A stretch of DNA of 64,000 nucleotides from Schaedlerella arabinosiphila (GCF_003885045.1 NZ_RHJS01000002.1:1922001-1986000), one strand, 5' to 3'; shown: positions 26,414 through 37,670, numbered from the stretch's first letter. Numbers and translations are program-made. Notes: generated by a model from the sequence alone, not told the origin.

Positions 26414-26446
26414 GTCAGGCCCGCCCCGTAAATGAGCAGGTCTGAC
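26414..26446 (-). terminator. Terminator of gdhA
   Basis: On the minus strand GTCAGACCTGCTC pairs with GGGGCGGGCCTGAC with one mismatch and two wobbles, followed by TTCTTTC. It is 45 bases after the gdhA stop. Confidence 0.6.
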
Positions 26447-26490
26447 TCAGTAATGATCAATCAAAGATTACTATTCACAGTAACATCAAA

Positions 26491-27828
<1,338 letters not shown>

Positions 27829-27957
27829 CTACATTACCTCCTAAACATAAATAGCCGGACAGACAAAGCCGCCCGGCGGATATCATGCGGCCGCCCGGCT
27901 GTAAAAACCTGATCCTGCCGCGCTGCTGCAATATTATGACATTTTGCCTACCTGTTT

Positions 27958-27986
27958 ATTTTATAAGCTAAATACGGGATTGTCAA
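27958..27986 (-). promoter_or_regulatory. Promoter of gdhA
   Basis: On the minus strand a consensus TTGACA (27986-27981), a 17-base spacer and TAAAAT (27963-27958), about 130 bases before the start codon. The long leader could hold regulation. Confidence 0.7.
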
Positions 27987-28049
27987 TAAAAACTTTGTCG
28001 CAAAATATGCATATACAACGACTTTCATGAAATTTTTGTGAAGAAACAG

Positions 28050-28077
28050 TTGACTGAACGAAAAAATATGTTATAAT
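28050..28077 (+). promoter_or_regulatory. Promoter of rpsU
   Basis: TTGACT (28050-28055), a 16-base spacer and TATAAT (28072-28077), facing the S21 gene. Confidence 0.8.
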
Positions 28078-28154
28078 CTTCTGTAGTGCTAAATATACCC
28101 GAACAGTCGTATGATGCACAATACAAGGCTGGAGGGGAGGTTAGGTGTGAGTCT

Positions 28155-28331
28155 ATGTCAAATGTAATCGTGAAAGAAAACGAGACGTTGGATAGTGCTT
28201 TACGCAGATTCAAAAGAAACTGTGCGAAAGCGGGCATTCAGCAGGAGATCCGTAAAAGAGAGCATTATGAGAAGCCAAGCGTAAGACGTAAAAAGAAGTC
28301 TGAGGCTGCTAGAAAGCGGAAGTATAATTAA
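28155..28331 (+). CDS. rpsU: 30S ribosomal protein S21
   Basis: A 58-residue basic protein, the usual length. The start is ATG 28155 ([19 protein letters not shown]); an open frame from 28086 is rejected. The body has the S21 signature FKRNCAKAG with the C-terminal basic tail [15 protein letters not shown]. It binds the 16S rRNA platform near the anti-Shine-Dalgarno. The gene is transcribed alone here, between its own promoter and terminator. A GGAGGGGAGG cluster about 20 bases upstream is further than normal; a nearer AGGTG may serve. Confidence 0.95.
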   Translation: MSNVIVKENETLDSALRRFKRNCAKAGIQQEIRKREHYEKPSVRRKKKSEAARKRKYN

Positions 28332-28344
28332 TATGTGCAACTGA

Positions 28345-28374
28345 GAGGGTGCCGGAGATTCGGCATCCTCTTTT
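28345..28374 (+). terminator. Terminator of rpsU
   Basis: GAGGGTGCCG (28345-28354) pairs with CGGCATCCTC (28361-28370) with one wobble, followed by TTTT. Confidence 0.85.
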
Positions 28375-28380
28375 GCTGTA

Positions 28381-28431
28381 AAAAAATACCTGCCGGTGAC
28401 GGGATATCCCGTACTCCGGCAAGCATTTTTT
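28381..28431 (-). terminator. Terminator of alaS
   Basis: A long inverted repeat (TGCCGG...ACGGGATATCCCGT...CCGGCA, 28391-28421) is flanked by A6 on the left and T6 on the right, so it works for the minus strand and could also back up the rpsU terminator. Confidence 0.82.
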
Positions 28432-28435
28432 GTTC

Positions 28436-31075
28436 TTAAGCAAGCTGTTCTTCCAGGACTTTGGCCGCCTTTTCCAGCGCTTCCGGAATACCCGCCGGGT
28501 TCTTCCCGCCGGCCTGCGCCATATTGGGGCGTCCGCCGCCTCCTCCGCCTACGCAGCCTGCCACCGCCTTGATGAGATTGCCCGCATGGGCGCCCTGCTT
28601 CATGGCTCCTTCCGTGGCCGTCACCATCAGGCAGACTTTCCCGCCGCTTACGGAGGCCAGCACGATCACGCCCTCCCCAAGCTTTTCCCGGAACTGGTCG
28701 CCCAGGTCCCGAAGGCCGTTCATATCCACTTCCTCAAGCTGTGCCGCAAGCAGCTTCACGCCGGATACCTCCTGCACCTGATCCAGGATATCCCCTGCGG
28801 CGTCCTTTGCCATCTTGCTCTTCAAGCCTTCCACCTCTGCATGGAGGGCCTTGTTCTCGGCAAGCATATGGCTGATCTTGTCTCCCAGGTTTTCCGGGCT
28901 GGCTTTCAGCAGCTTCGCCGCTTCCCGCATCTTCTCTTCCAGCCCTGCGTAGTACTTGAGAAGCCCTTTGGAGGTGAGTGCTTCGATTCGGCGCACGCCC
29001 GCCGCCACACCGGTTTCGCTGACAATCTTCATGGCCATGATCTCGGACGTATTCCGGACATGGGTACCGCCGCAGAACTCGATGGAATAATCTCCCATAT
29101 TCACCACCCGGACCACATCCCCGTACTTCTCCCCGAACAGGGCCTGTGCCCCGGTCTTCCGTGCTTCCTCAATGGGCATATTCCGAATGTCAACGGGCAG
29201 CGCACCCGCAATGCTCTCGTTGACCAGATTTTCCACCTGTTCCAGCTCCTCCGCCGTGAGCGCGGAAAAATGGGTAAAGTCGAACCGCAGCCGGTCTTCG
29301 TTTACACTGGAGCCTGCCTGCTCCACATGGGTGCCGAGAACGGTGCGCAGCGCCTTCTGGAGCAGATGGGTAGCGCTGTGGTTCCTTGCGGACAATGCCC
29401 GCTTCTCTGCATCCACCTCCAGGCTCGCCAGATCGCCTGTCTTTACCATGCCCCGAACGACCCGGCCCACATGTCCGATCTTGCCGCCTAAGAGCTTGAT
29501 CGTATCCTCAACCTGAAATTCTCCATCCGGGGTGCGGATGATCCCGGTGTCAGCCTCCTGTCCGCCGCTGGTGGCATAGAAGGGGGTCTCTTTTACGAAG
29601 ACGGTTCCCGTCTCTCCCTCGGAAAGAGCGTCCGCCAGCTCGGTCTCCGTGGTCAGGACCGTGATCTCCGATTCCCGGCTCAGATGGTCGTATCCCACAA
29701 AGGTGCTGGTCACACTGGGATCAATGGACTCGTATACGGTCACGTCGGCTCCCATATAGTTGGTGACCTCCCTGGCATCCCTGGCGGTCTTTCTCTGTAC
29801 CTCCATGGCGGCCCGAAAGCCCTCTTCATCCACATCCATCTTCTTTTCTTCCAGGATCTCCTTCGTCAGATCCAGCGGGAAACCATACGTGTCATAGAGC
29901 TTAAATGCCAGATCCCCGGACAGGGTGCTCTCCCCTTTGCCCTCCAGCTCCTTGATCAGGTCGGAGAGAATCCCCAGCCCCTGGTCTATGGTCTTATTGA
30001 ACTGCTCCTCTTCCTTCGCGATCACCTTCAGGATAAAGTCCTTCTTCTCCTCCAGCTCCGGATATCCGTCCTTGGAGCCTGCAATGACCGTCTCAGCCAG
30101 TTTTGGCAGGAAGCTGCCCTCAATTCCCAGGAGCCGTCCATGGCGGCAGGCACGGCGCAGCAGACGGCGCAGCACATATCCCCTTCCCTCATTGGAGGGC
30201 ATGATACCGTCGGAGATCATAAAGGTCACGGAACGGACGTGGTCGGTGATCACGCGGATGGACACATCGTCCTGGTATTTTGCTCCGTACTCCTTGCCGG
30301 CCAGGCTGCACACATGGTCACGCAGCGCCTTGATGGTATCCACGTCAAAGATGGAGTCCACATCCTGTACCGCCGAAGCCAGACGCTCCAGCCCCATGCC
30401 GGTATCGATATTCTTCTGTTCCAGTTCACTGTAGTTTCCTTTGCCGTCATTGTCAAACTGGGTAAACACGTTGTTCCAGATCTCCATGTACCGGTCGCAG
30501 TCGCAGCCCACCGTACAGTCCGGCTTGCCGCATCCATACTTCTCCCCGCGGTCATAATAGATCTCCGAGCAGGGGCCGCAGGGGCCGGAACCGTGCTCCC
30601 AGAAGTTGTCCCCTTTTCCGAATTTGAAGATCCGCTCCGCCGGAATCCCCATTTGCTTGTTCCAGATCTCAAACGCCTCGTCGTCCTCCTCATATACGGA
30701 AGGATACAGTCTGTCCGGATTGAGCCCCACAACCTGGGTCAAAAATTCCCAGGACCACTCGATGGCTTCCTTCTTAAAATAATCTCCAAAAGAGAAATTT
30801 CCCAGCATCTCAAAAAATGTGCCGTGGCGGGCCGTCTTTCCCACATTCTCGATATCCCCCGTACGGATACACTTCTGGCAGGTGGTCACCCGTCTCCTGG
30901 GCGGAATCTCCTGCCCTGTAAAATACGGCTTTAAGGGTGCCATTCCCGAATTGATAAGCAGCAGGCTCTTATCGTTATGCGGCACCAGCGAAAAGCTCTT
31001 CATGGCCAGATGCCCTTTACTTTCAAAGAACTCCAAAAACATTTTTCTCAACTGGTTCACTCCATATTGGTGCAT
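28436..31075 (-). CDS. alaS: Alanyl-tRNA synthetase
   Basis: A full-length 879-residue class II synthetase that charges tRNA-Ala. The catalytic domain begins with FLEFFESKGH and SFSLVPHNDKSLLLINSGMAPLKPYFTG. The editing domain has the zinc-binding HSATHLLQ and CGGTH motifs. The C-terminal DHHA1 domain ends with GGGGGRPNMAQAGG. The ATG follows ATAGGAGGATGAAATAA. It has its own promoter and terminator. No T-box leader was found. Confidence 0.97.
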   Translation of the reverse strand: MHQYGVNQLRKMFLEFFESKGHLAMKSFSLVPHNDKSLLLINSGMAPLKPYFTGQEIPPRRRVTTCQKCIRTGDIENVGKTARHGTFFEMLGNFSFGDYFKKEAIEWSWEFLTQVVGLNPDRLYPSVYEEDDEAFEIWNKQMGIPAERIFKFGKGDNFWEHGSGPCGPCSEIYYDRGEKYGCGKPDCTVGCDCDRYMEIWNNVFTQFDNDGKGNYSELEQKNIDTGMGLERLASAVQDVDSIFDVDTIKALRDHVCSLAGKEYGAKYQDDVSIRVITDHVRSVTFMISDGIMPSNEGRGYVLRRLLRRACRHGRLLGIEGSFLPKLAETVIAGSKDGYPELEEKKDFILKVIAKEEEQFNKTIDQGLGILSDLIKELEGKGESTLSGDLAFKLYDTYGFPLDLTKEILEEKKMDVDEEGFRAAMEVQRKTARDAREVTNYMGADVTVYESIDPSVTSTFVGYDHLSRESEITVLTTETELADALSEGETGTVFVKETPFYATSGGQEADTGIIRTPDGEFQVEDTIKLLGGKIGHVGRVVRGMVKTGDLASLEVDAEKRALSARNHSATHLLQKALRTVLGTHVEQAGSSVNEDRLRFDFTHFSALTAEELEQVENLVNESIAGALPVDIRNMPIEEARKTGAQALFGEKYGDVVRVVNMGDYSIEFCGGTHVRNTSEIMAMKIVSETGVAAGVRRIEALTSKGLLKYYAGLEEKMREAAKLLKASPENLGDKISHMLAENKALHAEVEGLKSKMAKDAAGDILDQVQEVSGVKLLAAQLEEVDMNGLRDLGDQFREKLGEGVIVLASVSGGKVCLMVTATEGAMKQGAHAGNLIKAVAGCVGGGGGGRPNMAQAGGKNPAGIPEALEKAAKVLEEQLA

Positions 31076-31118
31076 TTATTTCATCCTCCTATCGCTCCGC
31101 TCTATATGGCTGTTGTTC

Positions 31119-31147
31119 ATCATACCACAGCGGTCCGCGTTTGTAAA
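31119..31147 (-). promoter_or_regulatory. Promoter of alaS
   Basis: On the minus strand TTTACA (31147-31142), a 17-base spacer and TATGAT (31124-31119), about 45 bases before the start. Upstream, between it and metH, is a short imperfect tandem repeat of TTTATTTCCGCAATGCAGC type (about 31152-31206). Confidence 0.75.
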
Positions 31148-31195
31148 CGTTCACTTCATTTCCGCAAAGCAAGTTTTATTTCCGCAATGCAGCTT

Positions 31196-33640
31196 TTATT
31201 TCAGCAATTTCTGCGCATAATAAACGGACTGCATCGCGTCCTTCCCATAAAAATCCGCGCCGATCATGTCCGCGTATTCCTGGTTCAGCACCGCGCCGCC
31301 GACCATGACCCTGCAATTCGGCGCCTCCTTTTTCAAAAGGCGGATCGTCTCCTCCATGCTCACCACCGTCGTGGTCATCAGCGCGCTCAAGCCCACCAGA
31401 CGTATATCCTGTGCCTTTACCGCCTCCAGGATGGCCTCCGGGGGCACGTCCTTGCCCAGGTCGATGACCTCAAAGCTGTAGTTTTCCAGCAGGACTTTCA
31501 CGATATTTTTTCCGATATCATGGATGTCCCCTTTCACCGTCGCCAGAACCACTTTTTCCTTCTTCTCCGCCTGAGGACCGCCCTCGGCGATCTGCTCTTT
31601 CAACACGGCAAACGCGGCCTTGGCCGCTTCCGCGCTCATCAGAAGCTGGGGCAGAAAGACGGTTCCCTGTTCAAAGCCCTTTCCCACACAGTCCAGAGCC
31701 GGAATCAGGTGGGTATTGATGATCTCCAGCGGCTCCTGCGTTTGGACCAGCGTCCCGGCAATACGGTGGGCGTCCTCTTTCAGCCCTTTCTCAATCACTG
31801 CCCGCAGATCCATGACAGTGCCTCCTTTTGCTCCTGATCCCCCGGAATCAGCGGAAACGTCCTGCCCCCGTTCAGAACCGGAAGGGCTTTGGCCTACAGC
31901 CGCCTGTTCCCGAACCCGCCGGCCTGCGTATTTTTCCACATAACGGCCGCAGTTTTCGTCAAAGCCCAGAAGGGCGTGGTACGCGTCATAGGCTTCCATC
32001 ATAGCCTCGGAGGAGGGATTCACGATCCCCGCGCTGAGCCCGCTGTACATGGCCATGGTATAGAAATTGGCGTTCAGGATCGGACGGCAGGGAAGGCCGA
32101 AGGAAATGTTGGACACGCCCAGCACCGTATGCACTCCCAGTTCCTTCCGTACCCGGCCCAGCGCCTCCAACGCCACGGCAGCTCCCTGGGGCTCTGAGCT
32201 GACGGTCATCGCCAGGACGTCGATCACCAGGTCTTTTTTCTCGATCCCATACCTGGCCGCTTCCCGGATGATCTTTTCCGCCACCCGGATTCGGCCGTCT
32301 GCCGTACCTGGAATCCCTTCCTCATCCAGGGTCAGTCCCACCACGACTCCTCCGTATTTGGCGATCAGCGGAAAGACCGCGTCCATGGATTCCTGCTTGC
32401 CGCTGACCGAATTGACCATGGGCTTTCCGTTGTAGATCCGCATCGCCGCCTCCATGGCGCGGATATCCACCGTGTCGATCTGGAGGGGCAGGCTGGTGAC
32501 GCTCTGCAGCCCCTGGACGGCCTCCACCATCATCGCCGTCTCGTCGATGTCCGGCAGGCCCACGTTCACGTCCAGGATATGGGCCCCGTTCTCCTCCTGC
32601 AGGATTCCTTCTTTTAAAATATAATCCAGGTCATGGTCTTTCAACGCCTGCTTGAACTTCTTCTTTCCGGTGGGGTTGATCCGCTCCCCGATGATCTTGG
32701 AGCCGCTGCCTAAGATCACCGCCTGCCCGTAGGAAGAAACCATGGTCAGATTTTTTCTGCAGACAGGCTTTACGGACATCCCTTTGCATTCCCGGATCAT
32801 ATGCCCGATATGCTCCGGTGTAGTTCCGCAGCATCCGCCGATGAGGGCCGCCCCCTTCTCCACGATGACCTTCATCGTCCGGGCAAATTCCTCCGGATGC
32901 ACGTCATAAACGGTCTCCCCTCCCTGCTGTTTCGGAAGTCCTGCATTGGGCTTCACGATCACAGGAACGGACGCATAGGACAGCAGTTCCTCCAGAACGG
33001 GCAGCATCTGCACCGGCCCCAGCCCGCAGTTTACCCCCAGGGCATCCACCCTGAGTCCTTCCAGCAGGCTCACAAGCGCCAGAACATCCGCACCGGTGAG
33101 CAGTTTTCTACGTTCGTCAAAAACAGCCGTCACAAACACCGGCAGTTTTGTGTTCTCCTTTGCCGCCAGCACCGCCGCCTTGATCTCGCAGGTATCGCTC
33201 ATGGTCTCAATATGGATCAGGTCCGCTCCGGCCTGCTCCCCGCAGACCATGGCCTGGCGGAAGGCTTCATAGGCGTCCTCAAATTCCAGATCCCCCATGG
33301 GCTTCAAAAGCTTCCCGGTGGGGCCTACGTCCAGTGCCGTATAGACGCTGCGCCCGGCCCGGCGGGCCGCTTCTTTCACATGGCCTACAGCCTTTTCGAT
33401 GATCTCCCCAAGGGGATAGCCTCCGTCCCGGAACTTTAAGGCATTTGCCCCAAAGGTATTGGTCAGGACCAGATCGCTGCCGGCCTCGATATAGGCCCGG
33501 TGGATGCCGATGATGTCCTCCGGGCGTTCCGCGTTCCATGTCTCCGGCAGTTCTCCCGGCTTTAATCCCTTTGCCTGGAGGAGCGTGCCCATGCCGCCGT
33601 CAAAAAAAAGCAGTTTTTTTCCCAAGTCTTCTCTTATCAT
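31196..33640 (-). CDS. metH: B12-dependent methionine synthase without reactivation domain
   Basis: An 814-residue protein. Residues 1-300 form the homocysteine-binding barrel with zinc ligands in GVNCG and GGCCGTTPEH. Residues about 315-590 form the methyltetrahydrofolate-binding barrel (GSGSKIIGERINPTGK, DVNVGLPDIDE). Then come a cobalamin cap and the B12-binding Rossmann domain with GDIHDIGKNI (DxHxxG). It transfers a methyl group from methyl-THF to homocysteine. It ends after the B12 domain; the reactivation domain of long MetH is missing and is encoded by the neighbouring gene, whose stop overlaps this start. Confidence 0.93.
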   Translation of the reverse strand: MIREDLGKKLLFFDGGMGTLLQAKGLKPGELPETWNAERPEDIIGIHRAYIEAGSDLVLTNTFGANALKFRDGGYPLGEIIEKAVGHVKEAARRAGRSVYTALDVGPTGKLLKPMGDLEFEDAYEAFRQAMVCGEQAGADLIHIETMSDTCEIKAAVLAAKENTKLPVFVTAVFDERRKLLTGADVLALVSLLEGLRVDALGVNCGLGPVQMLPVLEELLSYASVPVIVKPNAGLPKQQGGETVYDVHPEEFARTMKVIVEKGAALIGGCCGTTPEHIGHMIRECKGMSVKPVCRKNLTMVSSYGQAVILGSGSKIIGERINPTGKKKFKQALKDHDLDYILKEGILQEENGAHILDVNVGLPDIDETAMMVEAVQGLQSVTSLPLQIDTVDIRAMEAAMRIYNGKPMVNSVSGKQESMDAVFPLIAKYGGVVVGLTLDEEGIPGTADGRIRVAEKIIREAARYGIEKKDLVIDVLAMTVSSEPQGAAVALEALGRVRKELGVHTVLGVSNISFGLPCRPILNANFYTMAMYSGLSAGIVNPSSEAMMEAYDAYHALLGFDENCGRYVEKYAGRRVREQAAVGQSPSGSERGQDVSADSGGSGAKGGTVMDLRAVIEKGLKEDAHRIAGTLVQTQEPLEIINTHLIPALDCVGKGFEQGTVFLPQLLMSAEAAKAAFAVLKEQIAEGGPQAEKKEKVVLATVKGDIHDIGKNIVKVLLENYSFEVIDLGKDVPPEAILEAVKAQDIRLVGLSALMTTTVVSMEETIRLLKKEAPNCRVMVGGAVLNQEYADMIGADFYGKDAMQSVYYAQKLLK

Positions 33641-34308
33641 AAGGTATCCCTTCTATATATACAGTCTGTTTTTTCGCAGGCTTCACAGCCCTGGACGTGG
33701 CAATGCACCGGAAGGGTGCCTGCCCCAATCACCGCCGTCACGGATTTGGACGGAACCATCATAAGGCTCTCCGTAACCGTCAGCCCGATGCGCCTGGCGC
33801 AGTCCAGCATCTGCGTCAGTTCCTTCTGACACTCCATGGGGAAATCCCCGTACCCCGGGCTGAAGCGGGGTCTCAGATAACGGCCCTCTGCTTTTAGCTC
33901 TGCCCGGATCTCTTCCTGGCACGCATCGCAGTATTCCTCCAAAAGTGCTGCAGCACATGCCTGCAGCACAACGGTCAATGCCATATCTGTTTTCGATGTT
34001 CTGGACAAAAGCTGATCCACCCCGATTCCCAGGGTGGCTCCAAATAAAACAATCTTATCGCAGCCCCGGAGGTTTTTCCCCAGGTTCCTGCTCTTTACAG
34101 TCAGGCTTCCGAACCGGACGGTCTCCGCGTCCGGCTGCTCTAAATCAAAGATGCGGTAGACCGACTTCCTGCCGGCAACGGACCGCAGTCTCTCAAAGGA
34201 TTCTGCGATCAGCCGCAGTGTCTGATCATCTACCGCATTTTTTCCATACCCCAGGTATCGGACAGCCTCTCTCATCCGTTGATCCATTCCTGTGAGCTCT
34301 CCTAACAC
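33637..34308 (-). CDS. Methionine synthase activation-domain protein
   Basis: A 223-residue protein resembling the C-terminal AdoMet-binding activation domain of MetH. Motifs are RYLGYG near the start, FGATLGIGVDQLL, and RYLRPRFSPGYGDFPMECQ, which matches the AdoMet-binding RxxxxYGY-type region, with VTESLMMVPSKSVTA. It would reductively re-methylate cob(II)alamin in the truncated MetH encoded by the next gene. The C-terminal tail has a cysteine cluster (CHVQGCEACEKTDC). Overlaps with metF and metH show a tightly coupled operon. Confidence 0.9.
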   Translation of the reverse strand: MLGELTGMDQRMREAVRYLGYGKNAVDDQTLRLIAESFERLRSVAGRKSVYRIFDLEQPDAETVRFGSLTVKSRNLGKNLRGCDKIVLFGATLGIGVDQLLSRTSKTDMALTVVLQACAAALLEEYCDACQEEIRAELKAEGRYLRPRFSPGYGDFPMECQKELTQMLDCARRIGLTVTESLMMVPSKSVTAVIGAGTLPVHCHVQGCEACEKTDCIYRRDTL

Positions 34309-35171
34309 TTTATGATCTCCGACAGATTCTGCATGATCCTTGCCGCCACGTCGGGCTTATTCATGGAATAAATATGAATATTCTTCACCCCGTTTGACAG
34401 CAGGTCAATGATCTGGTCTGTGGCATAAGCGATCCCCGCCTGCATCATCGCCTCCGGGTAGCTTCCAAACCGATCCAGCAAGGCCAGAAAACGCCTTGGG
34501 AATACGGTTCCGGACAGCTCCTGGCTGCGCTTCATCTGCACGGCACTGGTGATCGGCATAATCCCCGGAAGTACGGGGACCGTGATCCCGGCCTCCCGGA
34601 TTCGGTACAAAAAGTTATAATGGATATCGTTGTCAAAAAACATCTGGGTCGTGAGAAAATCCACGCCGCTGTCTACCTTCTGCTTGAGATAGCGGATGTC
34701 ATCCGCCTTGTGGTCGTTCTCCACATGCCCTTCCGGGTAGCAGGCCGCGCCGATGCAGAAGTCCCCGTGCTTCCGGATCTCCTCCACCAGCTCCCATGCA
34801 TAGTGGAAACGATCCTCTGTGGGGAATGCCATGCCTTCGGGAATATCCCCCCGAAGGGCCAGGATATTCTCAATGCCAAGCTGCCTGAGATTGTCGATGA
34901 CGCCCCGTACCTCCTCCTTTGTGGAAGACGCGCAGGTCAGATGGGCCAGGCTCAGTACCCCCAGGTCGTCCTTGATGTGGGAAGCGATCCTTGCCGTATT
35001 CTTGCTGGTCCCGCCGCCTGCTCCATAGGTAACGCTGATATAGGAAGGGTTCAGCTTCGCAATCCTGTCCGTCGCATCCATGACCTTGTCAAACCCGGCA
35101 TCCGTCTTCGGCGGAAATACCTCAAATGAAATGTGTATCCTGTCCTCGTTCAGCCTGTCTATGATCTTCAT
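34302..35171 (-). CDS. metF: 5,10-methylenetetrahydrofolate reductase
   Basis: ATG 35171 after GGGAGAATGAT is used (289 residues); the frame extends to 35207 inside glgA. It is a flavin-dependent barrel enzyme making 5-methyl-THF for the methionine synthase. Motifs are SFEVFPPKTD near the N terminus, SVTYGAGGGT, HLTCAS, NILALRGD and the FFTTQMFFDN-like segment VDFLTTQMFFDN. The start lies next to the glgA stop, and its own stop overlaps the activation-protein gene. Confidence 0.95.
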   Translation of the reverse strand: MKIIDRLNEDRIHISFEVFPPKTDAGFDKVMDATDRIAKLNPSYISVTYGAGGGTSKNTARIASHIKDDLGVLSLAHLTCASSTKEEVRGVIDNLRQLGIENILALRGDIPEGMAFPTEDRFHYAWELVEEIRKHGDFCIGAACYPEGHVENDHKADDIRYLKQKVDSGVDFLTTQMFFDNDIHYNFLYRIREAGITVPVLPGIMPITSAVQMKRSQELSGTVFPRRFLALLDRFGSYPEAMMQAGIAYATDQIIDLLSNGVKNIHIYSMNKPDVAARIMQNLSEIIKC

Positions 35172-35172
35172 A

Positions 35173-36621
35173 TCATTCTCCCAGCAAATCTTTGTAGAGA
35201 TTCTCATACTGTCTCGTGGAATTATTCCAGGAGAAGTCCTCTGCCATAGCGCGCTCGATCATCTTATTCCAGTCTCTCTTCTTGTCATAGTAGATCTGTT
35301 CCGCGTAGCGGATCGTATTGAGCATCTCGTGTGCATTGTAATTGGTAAAACTGAATCCCGTTCCCGTCTTCTCATACTCATTGTACGCCACCACCGTATC
35401 TTTGAGTCCGCCTGTCTCACGCACGATCGGCAGGGTGCCGTAGCGCAGGCTCATGAGCTGGCTCAGTCCGCATGGCTCGAACAGGGACGGCATCAAAAAC
35501 GTGTCCACTGAAGCATAGATCTTATGGGACAGTTCGTCGGAATAATAAATATTTGCGGAAACCTTTCCGGAATACTTCCATGCAAAATGACGGAACATGT
35601 TCTCATACTTCGGATCTCCGGTACCCAGCACTACGATCTGCACCGCGTCCTGACAGAGCTCGTCCATCACGTAATCAATCAGGTCAAAGCCTTTCTGATC
35701 CGTCAGACGGGATACGATACCGATCATCATCACATGGGCATCCTTATCCAGTCCCAGTTCCTCCTGAAGAGCCAGCTTGTTCATCTGCTTAAGCTTACGG
35801 AAATTCTCAATATTAAAATTCTTGGCGATCCTTGGATCGGTCTCCGGATTCCAGTCCGTATAGTCCAGTCCGTTTACGATCCCGCTGAGCACATTGGAGC
35901 GTGCATTCATCAGACCGTCCAGTGCTTCCCCGTAGAACGGCGTCTTGATCTCCTCCGCGTAGGTCTGGCTTACCGTGGTCACCCTGTCAGAATAGACAAT
36001 ACCGCCCTTTAAAAGGTTGGCGTCCTTATAAGCCTCCATCTTGTCCGGGACGAAATAATACTCCGGAAGTCCTGTGATGCCGCGTACGGTCTTGGTGTCC
36101 CATACGCCCTGGAACTTCAGGTTATGTATTGTCATGACCGTTGCGATCCCGCGATAATATTCCCCTGCATAGCGGAAATTATCCAGATATACCGGAATCA
36201 GTCCTGTCTGCCAGTCATGGCAGTGGATCAGATCCGGACGGAAACCGATCACCGGAAGAATACTTAACACTGCTTTCGAAAAGAACGCGAACTTCTCAAT
36301 ATTCCACTTAGGATCTCCCTCATAGGGCGCAAATCCGTTGAAATAGTGTTCGTTGTCAATAAAATAGAACTTCACACCCTCGTATTCGCACTTAAGGATT
36401 CCCACATAACGATCCTGCCCTGCAAGATTCATGTAAAAGTGGTCTACATATTCCAGCATATCCTTCCACTTCTGATACATACAGTTGTATTTCGGCAGCA
36501 CAACGCGCACGTCGTACCTATCCTTGTCAAAATATTTTGGCAAAGATCCCGCCACATCTGCAAGCCCTCCTGTCTTAATAAACGGAACGCACTCTGAAGT
36601 TGCAAATAAAATGTTTTTCAT
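35173..36621 (-). CDS. glgA: Glycogen synthase (ADP-glucose type)
   Basis: The start is ATG 36621 (482 residues), since AGAGG lies 11 bases upstream; TTG 36630 is too close to it. A GT5-family GT-B glycosyltransferase. The N-terminal ADP-glucose-binding KTGGLADV is at 16-23, MTIHNLKFQG is in the first domain and EPCGLSQL with RYGTLPIVRETGG is in the second. It elongates alpha-1,4-glucan. It is the first gene of a unit with the methionine-cycle genes metF, activator and metH, an unusual pairing probably due to gene order, not pathway. Confidence 0.95.
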   Translation of the reverse strand: MKNILFATSECVPFIKTGGLADVAGSLPKYFDKDRYDVRVVLPKYNCMYQKWKDMLEYVDHFYMNLAGQDRYVGILKCEYEGVKFYFIDNEHYFNGFAPYEGDPKWNIEKFAFFSKAVLSILPVIGFRPDLIHCHDWQTGLIPVYLDNFRYAGEYYRGIATVMTIHNLKFQGVWDTKTVRGITGLPEYYFVPDKMEAYKDANLLKGGIVYSDRVTTVSQTYAEEIKTPFYGEALDGLMNARSNVLSGIVNGLDYTDWNPETDPRIAKNFNIENFRKLKQMNKLALQEELGLDKDAHVMMIGIVSRLTDQKGFDLIDYVMDELCQDAVQIVVLGTGDPKYENMFRHFAWKYSGKVSANIYYSDELSHKIYASVDTFLMPSLFEPCGLSQLMSLRYGTLPIVRETGGLKDTVVAYNEYEKTGTGFSFTNYNAHEMLNTIRYAEQIYYDKKRDWNKMIERAMAEDFSWNNSTRQYENLYKDLLGE

Positions 36622-36677
36622 AGCTAACAAACCTCTGACCCTTTCTTAGTATCTCCTAAAATAGTATGATTATTGCT

Positions 36678-36705
36678 ATTATAACTCATTTTTCGTACGT
36701 TGAAA
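36678..36705 (-). promoter_or_regulatory. Promoter of the glgA-metF-metH operon
   Basis: On the minus strand TTTCAA (36705-36700), a 16-base spacer and TATAAT (36683-36678), about 55 bases before glgA. No SAM or cobalamin riboswitch was recognised in the leader. Confidence 0.65.
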
Positions 36706-36798
36706 AGATTTATCTTGCAGGAATATTGGCTAAATTTTGTTTTTCTTTTGGGAATTATGTCTTGAACTGTGAAATCGTGCCTTTGAATAGAATTGATT

Positions 36799-37587
36799 TT
36801 ATCTATGCTTGTACTCCAGCTGTATTGTGTCTGCGATCAATGCGATGAATTCAGAATTGGTCGGCTTGCCTTTTCCGTTACTCACAGTATACCCAAACAG
36901 TTCATCCAATGTATCCAGCTTCCCCCGGCTCCATGCAACCTCGATGGCATGACGAATGGCTCGTTCAACCCGGCTGGAAGTAGTCTGGTACTTTTTCGCT
37001 ACAGTTGGGTACAGCACCTTTGTAATCGCATTTAGGACGTCCATATCCTCGACTGACATGATGATAGCATCCCTCAGGTAATGGTATCCTTTAATATGGG
37101 CTGGTATTCCAATTTCGTGAAGCATATCTGTAACTCTATTTTCCAGGTCATCTTCTCGAATCTGTGTATTTTCAATAACTTCTTCTATTTTCCTTTCGTG
37201 GTTTCGAAATACCTTTCTTACAGTCTTGATTCTGTCCAATAAGATCTCGTTATTGAACGGCTTCATAACATAGTAATTTGCACCTTTATTAAAAGCATCT
37301 TCTGTAATTTTTTCCTGTCCGACTGCTGTAACGACAATGAAATAGGGAGGCTTCGCCATGGTCTTTTCGTGATTGATATGTTCCATCACCGTCAGACCAT
37401 CCATTTTCGGCATGATCAGATCAAGAAGGACAACATCCGGCTGTTTGTCTTTGATGATCTGACACATTTCCTCGCCATTCTTCGCTTTACCTACTACACT
37501 AAGCTCTTTGTCGATACTAATGATCTCTTCAAGCATATTGAGCATTTTTTCATTATCGTCAGCGATAGCAACGGTCAATTGTTCCAT
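36799..37587 (-). CDS. spo0A: Sporulation response regulator Spo0A
   Basis: A 262-residue master regulator of sporulation. The receiver domain has the acidic pocket (IADDN), the phosphorylation site Asp56 in [13 protein letters not shown], Thr in VTAVGQ and Lys108 in MKPF. The C-terminal DNA-binding domain has the Spo0A-specific [20 protein letters not shown] recognition region and [12 protein letters not shown]. The ATG follows TGGAGGAAAAGGT. It lies downstream of the spoIVB 3' end, the standard clostridial order, and has a promoter and a 0A-box palindrome upstream. Confidence 0.97.
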   Translation of the reverse strand: MEQLTVAIADDNEKMLNMLEEIISIDKELSVVGKAKNGEEMCQIIKDKQPDVVLLDLIMPKMDGLTVMEHINHEKTMAKPPYFIVVTAVGQEKITEDAFNKGANYYVMKPFNNEILLDRIKTVRKVFRNHERKIEEVIENTQIREDDLENRVTDMLHEIGIPAHIKGYHYLRDAIIMSVEDMDVLNAITKVLYPTVAKKYQTTSSRVERAIRHAIEVAWSRGKLDTLDELFGYTVSNGKGKPTNSEFIALIADTIQLEYKHR

Positions 37588-37641
37588 ACCTTTTCCTCCA
37601 GACAGGTTTCTTGTACCGCAGAATTACCACTATCAAGTCTT

Positions 37642-37670
37642 ATTATATCTACACAAGATTACAGAATCAA
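37642..37670 (-). promoter_or_regulatory. SigA-type promoter of spo0A
   Basis: On the minus strand TTGATT (37670-37665), a 17-base spacer and TATAAT (37647-37642). Because it lies between the spoIVB fragment and spo0A, spo0A expression does not depend on the interrupted gene. Confidence 0.8.

Noticed and set aside
29684..30934. 416-residue open frame on the plus strand opposite alaS
   Set aside because: Antisense artefact of alaS codon bias; no start signal or domain.
31076..31195. T-box or SAM/cobalamin riboswitch near alaS and metH
   Set aside because: The leaders are short and none of the conserved motifs was found.
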